This document shows positions 54,060-62,911 of a stretch of DNA of 64,000 bases, piece after piece. Both the position numbers and the translations under genes were made by a program. Positions within the stretch are counted from its first letter, which is position 1. Each line of letters starts with the position of its first letter. Source of the DNA: Sphingomonas sp. (GTDB lineage: Bacteria > Pseudomonadota > Alphaproteobacteria > Sphingomonadales > Sphingomonadaceae); contig NZ_JAGIAM010000003.1 in the NCBI RefSeq assembly GCF_017744835.1, forward strand, positions 930,001-994,000. The letters run 5' to 3'. The notes under the pieces were generated by a model that ran no database searches, was not told where the DNA came from, and saw nothing but the letters and a program-made list of their open reading frames with translations.

Positions 54060-56332
54060 ATGCGCGCAGTGATTTCAATAGCCTCGCCGGGATCCAGGGC
54101 GTTGTGGGCCGCGCTCGCCCTCGGCATCACGGCCGCGCCCGCCCTCGCCCAGCCGGCCGAGCGGATCGATCGCGAGGCGCTGGTACGCCGGCACAATGTC
54201 GTGCTGGAGAAAGTCGATCCGCACGCGCCCGTCATGCTCGGCAACGGCAATCTGGGCTTCACCGCCGACATCACCGGGCTGCAGACCTTTCCCGATCGCT
54301 ATTCCGAGCTCGCGCCGCTGCTGACCATGGCGCAATGGCGTGGCACAGCCTGCCCAATCCCAAGGGCTTCACCGAGCGCGACGGGCTGGTGCAGGTGGCC
54401 GTGCCGGGACGCGGCGAGCAGCCCTATGCCTGGATGGAATCCTGGGCCGCGGCGGACACCAACCCCGCGCTCAACTGGCTGCGCGCCAATCCGCACCGCA
54501 TCTCGCTGGGCCGGATCGCGATGACGATCGACGGCGCCGCGCCGAGCTTCGCGAACGTGTCGCAGACTCGCCAGACGCTCGACCTCTGGAGCGGGACGCT
54601 CAGCAGCAGCTTCCGCTACCAGGGCCAGCCGGTCCGCGTCGTCACCCGGGTGCTGCCCGGCAACGACGCGGTATTCGTCGAAGTAACCTCGCCGCTGGTC
54701 GCCTCGGGCCGGCTGGGGCTGGCGGCGCGCTATCCGGGGGTCGATCCCAGGATCAATCCAGATCCCGCGCGCTGGGACGGCGGCGGCACGACCACGGTGC
54801 TCGAGCGCCAGCCCGATCGCATCCATCTGCTCCGCACGCTCGACGCGACTCGCTATTGGTCGACGGCGGTCACCAACGGCCGGATCAGCGAGACGGGCCC
54901 CGCCGAGCTTCGCGCGCAGGGACGCGGAAGCGAGCGACTGACGCTGATCCTGTCGTTCGACCGCAACGCCGCGGCGCCGCGCCTGCCCTCCCCCGCCGCG
55001 GCAGCGACGCAGGTGGCGGACCATTGGCGGCGCTTCTGGACGAGTGGCGGCGCGGTGGACTTCACCGGCAGCACCGATCCCCGCGCACCCGAGCTCGAGC
55101 GCCGCGTGGTGCTCTCGCAATATCTCTCCGCGATCAATGGCGCCGGCGAGCTGCCGCCGCAGGAGGAAGGGCTGTTCTCGAACAGCTGGTTCGGCAAGTT
55201 CCACCTCGAGATGCACCCATGGCACGCCGCCTGGCAGGCGATGTGGGGCCATGCCGACCTGCTCGAACGCAGCCTGCACTGGTACGTCGAGCATCTTCCC
55301 AAGGCGCGCGAGGAGGCCGCGCGGCACCGCGTCAAGGGCGCCTGGTGGCCCAAGATGGTGGGGCCCGAGGGGCGCAACAGCCCCAGCCTCGTCTCGCCCT
55401 TCCTGATGTGGCAGCAGCCGCACCCGATCCTGCTCGCCGAGCTGGTGTGGCGCGCGCGCAAGGATCGCGCGGTGCTCGCCCGCTACGGCGACGTCGTCGA
55501 GGCGACCGCAGACCTGCTCGCCTCCTGGCCGATCGAGGCGGACGGGCAGCGCAACCTAGGGCCGCCGATGATCCCGGCGCAGGAGAATTATCCGCCGCTC
55601 AGCACGAAGAACCCGACCTTCGAGCTGGAATATTTCCGCTGGGCGCTGACCACGGCGCAGCAATGGCGCGAGCGGCAGGGCCGGCCGCGCAATCCCGAAT
55701 GGGACCGCACGCTCGCCCGGCTCGCCAGGCCTGCGATGCGCGACGGGCTCTATCTGCCGGCGCAGTCGGTCCCCGACTTCTGGACCGTCGCGCAGTCCGA
55801 CGCGTGCCGGGGCGATGCGACCGCGGAGCAATGCGCGAACCGCGACCACCCTTCGTTCCTGATGGCCTATGGCTTCATCCCGGGCGCGCGGATCGATCCG
55901 GCCGCGATGCGCCGCACCTTCGATGCGGTCGAGGCGAACTGGGACCTGCGCCAGACCTGGGGCTGGGATTTCCCGATGATGGCGATGACCGCGGCGCGGC
56001 TCGGCGAGCCCGACAAGGCAGTCGACTGGCTGTTCGCGGACCGCAAGAACAACCAATGGGGCGTGACCGGCATGACGCCGCGCGTCCATCTCGACGCGCA
56101 TGCCAACGAGCTGGTGCCGGTCTCGGGCGGCGCGGGCGGCGTCGCGATGGCGGTCAACCCCGACGGACCGGGCTATCGCCGCGCGGCCGAGACCTATTTC
56201 CCCTCGAACGGCGCGCTGCTGATGGCGGTGGGCATGATGGCGGCAGGTTGGGACGGCGCGAAGGGCCATGCGCCCGGCTTCCCGAGCCAGGGCTGGAAAG
56301 TGCGCGTCGAGGGAGTGACGCCGGCGCCATGA
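54060..56332 (+). pseudogene. Frameshifted secreted protein, six-hairpin glycosidase-like
   Basis: The signal peptide and N-terminal part (RIDREALVRRHNVVLEKVDPHAPVMLGNGNLGF) are in one frame up to LLTMAQW (about 54338); the rest continues one frame over from WHSLPNPKGF (54341) to the stop at 56332. Adding one base in the TGGCG at 54336-54340 gives an unbroken protein of about 757 residues reading QWAWHSLPNP. The body (WHAAWQAMWGHADLLERSLHWYVEHLP, QNYPPLS-like segments) looks like an (alpha/alpha)6 glycosidase-type fold; the exact family is not assigned. It is either a recent pseudogene or a sequencing error. The stop overlaps the next gene. Confidence 0.75.
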
Positions 56333-56346
56333 AGCGGGAGCAAGCA

Positions 56347-57696
56347 ATGACCATCGAGACGCGGCGCGGAGTGCTGAAGGGGCTGGTCGGCGGATCGGTC
56401 GCCGGCGCGGCGCTCGCCCAGACCCCGGCCGCAGCGCAATCGGCGGGCCCGGCGCCGCGCGAGTGGGTCGACCGCCGCACCGGCCACCGTATCGTGCGCG
56501 TGAGCCCCGATGGCGGCGGCGGCAAGCTGTATTTCTACAAGAATGCCTGGACGCCCGAGGGCGATCTGATGGCGATCTCGGTGCCCGGAGGCATCGGGCT
56601 GGTCGACCTCAAGACCTTCCGTACGCGCGTGCTGGTGGAGAACGAGCGCGCCGACCTGATGTTCGCGGCACGGCGATCGCGCGAGATCTACTACTCGATC
56701 AGCGATCCCGGCGACGCGCAGCCGATGGACCGGCCGCGCACCGTGTTCGCGGTCCATGCCGACAGCGGCAGGACGCGCAAGGTGTGCCGCATCCCCAATG
56801 GTCAGTTCAATTCGCTGAACGCCGACGACACGCTGCTGCTCGGCTTCGTCGCCTATGGATCAAAGCCGCTCCAGCCCAACGTCCCGGATCCGCGCAACCG
56901 GCGCTTCGACCAGGCCGAATATGCCGCGCTCGGCCCCGACGGGAAACCGCTCAACTTCGCCAAGGCCAAGGGCGTGCGCATGCTCCAGCGCTGGGCCGCG
57001 CGCTACCCGATGGAGATCTTCACTATCGACACGCGCACCGGCGAGCGACGGGTGATCCACAAGACCAACGAGTGGATCGGCCACACGCAATTCTCGCCGA
57101 CCGACCCGATGCAGATCATCTTCTCGCACGAAGGACCGTGGGACCGCGTCGACCGGATGTGGGCGATCCGCGCCGACGGCACCGGGCTCCGGAAACTCCA
57201 CCAGCGGACGATGAACTTCGAGATCTTCGGGCACGAATGGTTCAGCCCGGACGGACGGCAGGTGCATTACGACCTCCAGACCCCGCGCGGGCAGGTGTTC
57301 TGGGTCGCCTCGGTTGATCTGGAGACCGGGCGGCGTGTCTATCGCCGCGTCGAGCGCGACCAATGGTCGGTGCACTTCAACGTCTCGCCCGACGGGACGC
57401 TGTTCGCCGGCGACGGCGGCGACGCCGACATGGTCGCGCATGCACCCGACGGCAAATGGCTGGTGCTGCTCCGCCCCGAGACCGTGCCCGACGCCGACCC
57501 GGCGAACTATCGCGACGAGCTGATCACGACGCAGCTGATGGTGCCCGAGCGCCTCGTCGACCTGTCCGCGCACGACTATCGGCTCGAGCCAAACCTGAGC
57601 TTCAGCCCCGACGGGAAGTGGATCTTCTTCGTCTCGAACATGCACGGGAAGAACCATGTCTATGCCGTGGAGGTGGCGAAGGCGCAGCGGACATAG
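56347..57696 (+). CDS. Oligogalacturonate lyase-like protein (PL22), Tat-type signal
   Basis: 449 residues. N-terminal ETRRGVLKGLVGGSVAGAALA resembles a twin-arginine signal. A seven-bladed propeller follows; the PL22 core is visible as WIGHTQFSPTDPMQIIFSHEGPWDRVDRMW and NFEIFGHEWFSPDGRQVHYD, with the histidines of the metal site. It cleaves short unsaturated oligogalacturonides to 5-keto-4-deoxyuronate. GGGAG suits the ATG at 56347; an ATG at 56329 overlapping the upstream stop is the alternative. PL22 enzymes are usually cytoplasmic, so an exported one is notable. Confidence 0.85.
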   Translation: MTIETRRGVLKGLVGGSVAGAALAQTPAAAQSAGPAPREWVDRRTGHRIVRVSPDGGGGKLYFYKNAWTPEGDLMAISVPGGIGLVDLKTFRTRVLVENERADLMFAARRSREIYYSISDPGDAQPMDRPRTVFAVHADSGRTRKVCRIPNGQFNSLNADDTLLLGFVAYGSKPLQPNVPDPRNRRFDQAEYAALGPDGKPLNFAKAKGVRMLQRWAARYPMEIFTIDTRTGERRVIHKTNEWIGHTQFSPTDPMQIIFSHEGPWDRVDRMWAIRADGTGLRKLHQRTMNFEIFGHEWFSPDGRQVHYDLQTPRGQVFWVASVDLETGRRVYRRVERDQWSVHFNVSPDGTLFAGDGGDADMVAHAPDGKWLVLLRPETVPDADPANYRDELITTQLMVPERLVDLSAHDYRLEPNLSFSPDGKWIFFVSNMHGKNHVYAVEVAKAQRT

Positions 57697-57848
57697 TGCG
57701 GAAACGCCGCGCCGCTACCTCTGATCGTTTGACAATATGAGTAAGTAAATTTGATGAATAGCTTCGGGGAATACTTTTTGAACGTCTGAGAATATCCACA
57801 ATTTTAAAGAATATGACACCGGTATCATTTGTTCGGAGAGGAAGTTAG
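57697..57848. promoter_or_regulatory. AT-rich promoter region of the second receptor operon
   Basis: 152 bases of markedly AT-rich sequence without a gene. TTGACA occurs at 57729-57734 and TTGAAC at 57777-57782, but neither has a clear -10 at standard spacing. The operator-like palindrome at 57813-57828 and GGAGAGGAAG before the ATG complete the region. Confidence 0.5.
57813..57828. promoter_or_regulatory. ATGACACCGGTATCAT palindromic operator
   Basis: A 16-base near-perfect palindrome (14 of 16 symmetric) centred on ACCGGT, 20 bases before the receptor ATG. It shares ATGACACCGGT exactly with the site upstream of pelA. Typical shape for a LacI/GalR-type repressor. Confidence 0.6.
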
Positions 57849-60593
57849 ATGTTTTACGTGCGTACCGCTTCAGTGCTTGGCGTATCGATGATCGCATTGC
57901 TGGCGGCTTCGAACGCCGCCGCACAGACCACCCCGCCGGCATCGACGACCGAGGCCCCGGCCGCAGACTCCACGGACGAGTTGGCGCCCCAGGAAGCCGG
58001 CGCGGACGAGATCGTCGTCACCGGGTTCCGTTCCAGCCTTAGCCAGGCGCTCAACATCAAGCGCAGCTCGGCGGGCCAGGTCGACGCGATCCTGGCCGAG
58101 GACATGGCCAAGTTTCCCGACCTCAACCTGGCGGAATCGATCCAGCGCCTGCCGGGCGTGACGATCGACCGCGAGAACGGCGAGGGTCGCACGATCAGCG
58201 TCCGCGGGCTCGGCTCGCAGTTCACCCAGGTCCGCATCAACGGCATGGAGACCCAGGCCGCCTATGGCGGGAACACCAATCGCGGCTTCGACTTCTCGAT
58301 GTTCGCGTCCGAGCTGTTCAACAGCATCAAGGTCAACAAGACCCAGTCGGCGGAGCTCGAAGAGGGCTCGCTCGGCGCGACCGTCGACCTCCAGACCGGG
58401 CGCGGGCTCGACTTCGGCTCGGGCACCCACTTCGCCGTGTCGGCGCAGGGATCGTACAACGACCTTGCCAAGAACGTGCAGCCGCGCCTCGCCGGGCTGG
58501 TGAGCTGGGCCAATGCCGACAACACTTTCGGCGTGCTCTTCTCCGCCGCCTACAGCAAGCGCAACCCGATCAGCGAGAGCTTCAACACCACGCGCTGGCA
58601 GGCCGGCGACCCCTCGCAGCCCTATGGCGCGGGCAACAATTTCGCCGGGTGTCTCAGCTGCACCACCGATGCGCAGCGCAGCGAGCTGCTCTCGGCCGCC
58701 TATCCGCGCATCCCGCGCTACACCTTCGGCGAAGTCGACATCGATCGGCTGGGCCTGACCGGCTCGGTCCAGTGGCGCCCGGACGAGCACACCGACGTGA
58801 CGCTCGACGTGCTCTATGCGCGCTTCAACCAGGAGGCGGAGAGCCCGAACATCGAGGCGATCGGCTTCAGCCGCGCCGCCGGCGGCGTGCGCGACACGAT
58901 CGTCAACGAATATGAAGTCGATCCGACCAAGAACATCCTCTCCTATGGCGTGTTCGACAATGTCGACATCCGTTCGGAGAACGGCTTCGAGCGCAACGAG
59001 AGCACCTTCCACCAGGTGTCGTTCAACATGCGCCACGACTTCACCGATCGCTTCCGCGGTCGCCTGAAGGTGGGTGAATCGGAGACCCGCGCGCGGACCC
59101 CGCTCTCGGTCGCGTACAAGTTCGATGCGAACGACCGCGACGGCTATATGTTCGACTTCCGCGGCAACGACCGGCTGCCGGTCATCGCCTATGGTTTCGA
59201 CGTCACCGACGGGCGCAACTTCGCGCTCACCGAGTGGAGCAAGAGCCGCAGCGGGACCAACTTCCGCCTGGCCAACATGAGCGGTGCGCTCGAATATGAC
59301 CTGACCGACGGGCTGACGATCAAGACCGGCGGCGAATACCACACCTATCGCTTCGACACTTTCGGCTTCCAGGCCGCGGTGACCAAGCTGAGCGGCGCAA
59401 ATGCGCCGACCGACGTCACCAACCTGGGCAAGGTCGTCGATCTGAACGGCAGCATGGACATCCCGGCCGGGACCGACATGGCCTATCTGGTGCCGGACAT
59501 CGACAAGCTGGCCGGCTTCGTCAGCATGTACAACGACCCGCTCGTGCCGGCCTACAACGGCACGCGCCGCGTCAACGAGAAGGACGCCGGCGGCTTCGTC
59601 CAGGCCGACTTCCACACCACGATCGCGGGGATGACCGCGCGCGGCAACATCGGCCTGCGCTATGCGCACACGTCGGTCGATTCGACCGGCTATCTCGCGA
59701 TCGGCAACGCCAACACCAATGTGACGGTGAAGAACGACTACGAGGACTGGCTGCCGTCGTTCAACCTGGCGATCGAACCCACCAACGACGTGACCGTCCG
59801 CCTGGGCGCAGCCAAGGTGATGTCGCGTCCTTCGCTGGGCGACCTGACTCCGGGCGGATCGCTGTCGACGCCGACGCAGAAGGTGACCTATGGCAACCCG
59901 CTGCTCGATCCGTTCCGCGCGACCAACTACGATGTGTCGGTCGAATGGTACTTCGCCAAGGAATCGCTGATCGCGGTCGCGGCCTTCTACAAGGACATCA
60001 AATCGTTCACCTCGTCTGTGACCGAGACGGTGCCGTGGAGCAGCCTGGGCCTTCCGGACAGCCTGCTGGTCGGCACGCCTTCGAGCCCGGACATGGACTT
60101 CGACGTCAGCCGCAAGATCAACGGTCTGGGCGGTTCGCTGAAGGGCATCGAGGTCCAGTACCAGCAGCCGTTCAGCTTCCTGCCCGGACCGCTCCGCCAC
60201 ATGGGCTTCATCGGCAACTACACCTACGTCACCTCGGACGTGGACTATGGCGCAGCCGGCCACAACAAGCTGACCGGCCAGTCGGAGCATGCCTACAACG
60301 CGACGATCTACTACGAGACGAAGAAGATCAGCGCCCGCGTCTCGGGAGCCTATCGCGGCAAGTACCTGCTCTCCTTCCCCGGCGGCAACGGCAACACCGA
60401 GGAAGGCGTGAACGGCACGCTGAACATCGACGCGTCGCTCTCGTACAACCTCACCAAGAACATCACGCTCTCGATCCAGGGCGTGAATCTGACCGACGAG
60501 TACAACGACCGGTACGTGGACATCACCGATCGCGTGTCCAACTACCGCCACTTCGGCCGCGAGATCCTGTTCGGGTTCCGCGCCAACTTCTGA
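57849..60593 (+). CDS. TonB-dependent receptor (pectin locus, second)
   Basis: 914 residues. Signal peptide, TonB box EIVVTGF, plug domain (PDLNLAESIQRLPGVTIDRENGEGRTISVRGLG, INGMETQAA) and a barrel ending in a terminal phenylalanine (LFGFRANF). The plug resembles the family of receptors that carry carbohydrate or heme, and context makes pectic oligosaccharides likely. GGAGAGGAAG precedes the ATG. It is followed in the same direction by the GH105-DUF4861 and DUF4450 genes. Confidence 0.92.
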   Translation: MFYVRTASVLGVSMIALLAASNAAAQTTPPASTTEAPAADSTDELAPQEAGADEIVVTGFRSSLSQALNIKRSSAGQVDAILAEDMAKFPDLNLAESIQRLPGVTIDRENGEGRTISVRGLGSQFTQVRINGMETQAAYGGNTNRGFDFSMFASELFNSIKVNKTQSAELEEGSLGATVDLQTGRGLDFGSGTHFAVSAQGSYNDLAKNVQPRLAGLVSWANADNTFGVLFSAAYSKRNPISESFNTTRWQAGDPSQPYGAGNNFAGCLSCTTDAQRSELLSAAYPRIPRYTFGEVDIDRLGLTGSVQWRPDEHTDVTLDVLYARFNQEAESPNIEAIGFSRAAGGVRDTIVNEYEVDPTKNILSYGVFDNVDIRSENGFERNESTFHQVSFNMRHDFTDRFRGRLKVGESETRARTPLSVAYKFDANDRDGYMFDFRGNDRLPVIAYGFDVTDGRNFALTEWSKSRSGTNFRLANMSGALEYDLTDGLTIKTGGEYHTYRFDTFGFQAAVTKLSGANAPTDVTNLGKVVDLNGSMDIPAGTDMAYLVPDIDKLAGFVSMYNDPLVPAYNGTRRVNEKDAGGFVQADFHTTIAGMTARGNIGLRYAHTSVDSTGYLAIGNANTNVTVKNDYEDWLPSFNLAIEPTNDVTVRLGAAKVMSRPSLGDLTPGGSLSTPTQKVTYGNPLLDPFRATNYDVSVEWYFAKESLIAVAAFYKDIKSFTSSVTETVPWSSLGLPDSLLVGTPSSPDMDFDVSRKINGLGGSLKGIEVQYQQPFSFLPGPLRHMGFIGNYTYVTSDVDYGAAGHNKLTGQSEHAYNATIYYETKKISARVSGAYRGKYLLSFPGGNGNTEEGVNGTLNIDASLSYNLTKNITLSIQGVNLTDEYNDRYVDITDRVSNYRHFGREILFGFRANF

Positions 60594-60602
60594 CCCCTTG
60601 CA

Positions 60603-60630
60603 CGGTGGGCCCGTTCGCGCGGGCCCACCG
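60603..60630 (+). terminator. Intercistronic hairpin after the receptor gene
   Basis: Stem CGGTGGGCCCG / CGGGCCCACCG (11 bp) with loop TTCGCG, ten bases after the receptor stop and 30 before the next start. No T-run follows, so it more likely attenuates or protects the upstream mRNA than terminates fully. Confidence 0.5.
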
Positions 60631-60659
60631 CATCGCGCCGATGACTCGAGGAGAGTGAC

Positions 60660-62909
60660 TTGAACCTGCTTCCGAACGGCCGTTCCTCCAGGCTCCTTCC
60701 CCTGCTCCTCGCGGGCGCGGCGCTCGGCCTTCCCGCCGCGGCACTGGCCCAGGCACCGGTGGTGGTGCAGGGACCGGTCGCGGGAATCGATCCGGTGTGG
60801 CTCACCCCTACCCCGCGCCCCGCGCTGAGCACCGATCCGAAGCACCTGCCGACCCGGGCCGAGGCGCTGGCCGCGGCGGAATATGTCTCCTCGGCGCAGA
60901 TCGCCTCGATGGCGCGCAAGCCCATTCCGGCCGCGAATGGCGGCGTGCTCGATCATATCTCGGCCAACTGGGTCTCGGCGGCCTTCTATGTCGGCGCGGC
61001 GCGGCTGGCGCGCGTCTCGGACGACCCACGCACGCTGCGCTTCCTCACCATGGTCGCCGACCATTTCAACTATTCCCTGCGCGGCGCGCGCTCGGGCAAG
61101 ACGATGCTCAACGCCGACGACATCGCGATCGGCGACCTCTACGAAGAACTCTATTCGCGCCGCCAGCAGGAGGGCGTGCTGATGCCGCTTCGCCAGCGGC
61201 TCGACTGGCAGGTCCCCCACCTCGCCCGCGCCGAGGACACGCCGGCGCTGATCTGGTGGTGGTGCGACGCGCTGTTCATGGCCCCACCGGTGCTGGCGCG
61301 CATGTCCGCGATCACGGGCGATCCCAAATATCTGATCGCCGCCGACAAGGAATGGCGGCGCACCGCCGAGCGGCTCTGGGTGCCGGGCGACCGGCTGTTC
61401 CTGCGCGACGCGCGCTTCGCCGGCCGGACCGAGGCCAACGGCAAGCCGATCTACTGGGCGCGCGGCAATGGCTGGGTGATGGGCGGCCTGGCCCGGCTGC
61501 TCGAATCCATGCCCGCGGACTTCGCCGGGCGCAGCTTCTACGTCGACACCTTCAGGACGATGGCGCCGCGCATCGCCGAGCTGCAGCGGCCCAACGGCCT
61601 GTGGGCGACCAGCCTGCTCGCGCCCGAGACCTATCCCGAGCCCGAGACCTCCGGATCGGCCTTCTTCGTCTATGCGCTGGCCTGGGGGATCAACCATGGC
61701 CTGCTCGACCGCAAGACCTATCTGCCCCACGTGCTGCGCGGCTGGGCGGGATTGAACCGCCAGGTGCTGCCGAGCGGCATGCTCGGCGCGGCGCAGAAGA
61801 CCGGCGACCAGCCGGTGCATACCGAGCCGCAGGAGACCGGTCCCTATGCCAGCGGCGCCTATGTCCTCGCCGCGCTCGAGATCGCCGACCTGAGCGCGCC
61901 GGCCAAGGCGCTGCCTCATGCCGAGCCGGCGCCCGACGCGCCCGCCCGGATCGCAGCGACCACGCCGGTCCCCCCTCCGCCGCCCACGGTCGTGGGACCG
62001 CAGGAAGTCGCCCGGCGCGCACAGGAGATGCGGGCGACCGAAAGCCTGTCCTACGACCCTTCCACCCTCGCCCGTCCCTCGGCGATCGAGAAGATCGCGC
62101 CGCCGACCGAGGAGCAGCGCCGCCCGCGCGCGGTCGCACGCTTCGCGCCCGATCGGCTTGACGACATGCTGTGGGAGAACGACCGGGTCGCGCACCGCAT
62201 CTACGGCCCGGCGCTGGAAGCGAAGGAGCCGCCCTCGGGCTCGGGCATCGACGTCTGGGCGAAGCGCGTGCGCTGGCCGTTCATGGACCGCCAGCTCAAA
62301 TTCCCCAACTACCATGTCGACAGAGGCGAAGGGCTCGACTTCTACGACGTCGGCCGCAGCCGCGGCGCAGGCGGGCTGGGCATCTGGTACGACAACAAGC
62401 TGTGGACCAGCCGCAACTATGCCGAGCACAAGGTGCTCGAGACCGGCGGCGACACCGCGCGCTTCTCGGTCACCTACAAGCCCTGGCCGGTCGATGTGGT
62501 GCGCAAGGTATGGGAGGAACGCGAATTCGCGCTGCCGATGGGCTCCAACTTCACGCGGATGCGCTCGACGCTCTCGTCGGACAGCAAGGAGCCGCTGATC
62601 GTCGGCATCGGCATCGGCAAGGTGCCCGTCGGTGCCAAGGGCGCGATCACGCGCGACAAGGAACATGGCCGGATGCTCTACTGGCAGCCGACCGATCCCG
62701 AGCATGGCGAGCTGGGCATCGCGGTGGTGGCCGATCCCGCGATGGTGGTCGGCTTCGCCGAGGATGCCGAGAATTACCTGATGCTGGTGCGCGTCGAGCC
62801 GGGCAAACCGTTCACTTACTACACCGGCTCGGCATGGAGCCGGGGCGGTGATTTCGCGAACCGCGAGGCGTGGGAAAAGCATGTGACCGAACAGAAGTTC
62901 GCGTTCTGA
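60660..62909 (+). CDS. GH105-type unsaturated rhamnogalacturonyl hydrolase fused to DUF4861
   Basis: 749 residues. A TTG start at 60660 has GAGGAG six bases upstream. Signal peptide, then an (alpha/alpha)6 GH105/YteR-like domain (about 65-410) with the catalytic aspartate at Asp203 in WWWCDALFM and RGNGWVMGGLARLL. After a proline-rich linker (about 430-450: PVPPPPPTVVGPQ) a DUF4861 domain (about 495-745: LWENDRVAHRIYGPALEAKEPPSGSGIDVW) follows. GH105 removes unsaturated galacturonic acid from rhamnogalacturonan or pectin fragments. DUF4861 has no known activity. Confidence 0.86.
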   Translation: MNLLPNGRSSRLLPLLLAGAALGLPAAALAQAPVVVQGPVAGIDPVWLTPTPRPALSTDPKHLPTRAEALAAAEYVSSAQIASMARKPIPAANGGVLDHISANWVSAAFYVGAARLARVSDDPRTLRFLTMVADHFNYSLRGARSGKTMLNADDIAIGDLYEELYSRRQQEGVLMPLRQRLDWQVPHLARAEDTPALIWWWCDALFMAPPVLARMSAITGDPKYLIAADKEWRRTAERLWVPGDRLFLRDARFAGRTEANGKPIYWARGNGWVMGGLARLLESMPADFAGRSFYVDTFRTMAPRIAELQRPNGLWATSLLAPETYPEPETSGSAFFVYALAWGINHGLLDRKTYLPHVLRGWAGLNRQVLPSGMLGAAQKTGDQPVHTEPQETGPYASGAYVLAALEIADLSAPAKALPHAEPAPDAPARIAATTPVPPPPPTVVGPQEVARRAQEMRATESLSYDPSTLARPSAIEKIAPPTEEQRRPRAVARFAPDRLDDMLWENDRVAHRIYGPALEAKEPPSGSGIDVWAKRVRWPFMDRQLKFPNYHVDRGEGLDFYDVGRSRGAGGLGIWYDNKLWTSRNYAEHKVLETGGDTARFSVTYKPWPVDVVRKVWEEREFALPMGSNFTRMRSTLSSDSKEPLIVGIGIGKVPVGAKGAITRDKEHGRMLYWQPTDPEHGELGIAVVADPAMVVGFAEDAENYLMLVRVEPGKPFTYYTGSAWSRGGDFANREAWEKHVTEQKFAF

Positions 62910-62911
62910 CC

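Noticed and set aside
54340..56346. Long plus-strand frame leading into the PL22 gene
   Set aside because: It is the third frame of the preceding gene; the PL22 protein begins at 56347 (or 56329).
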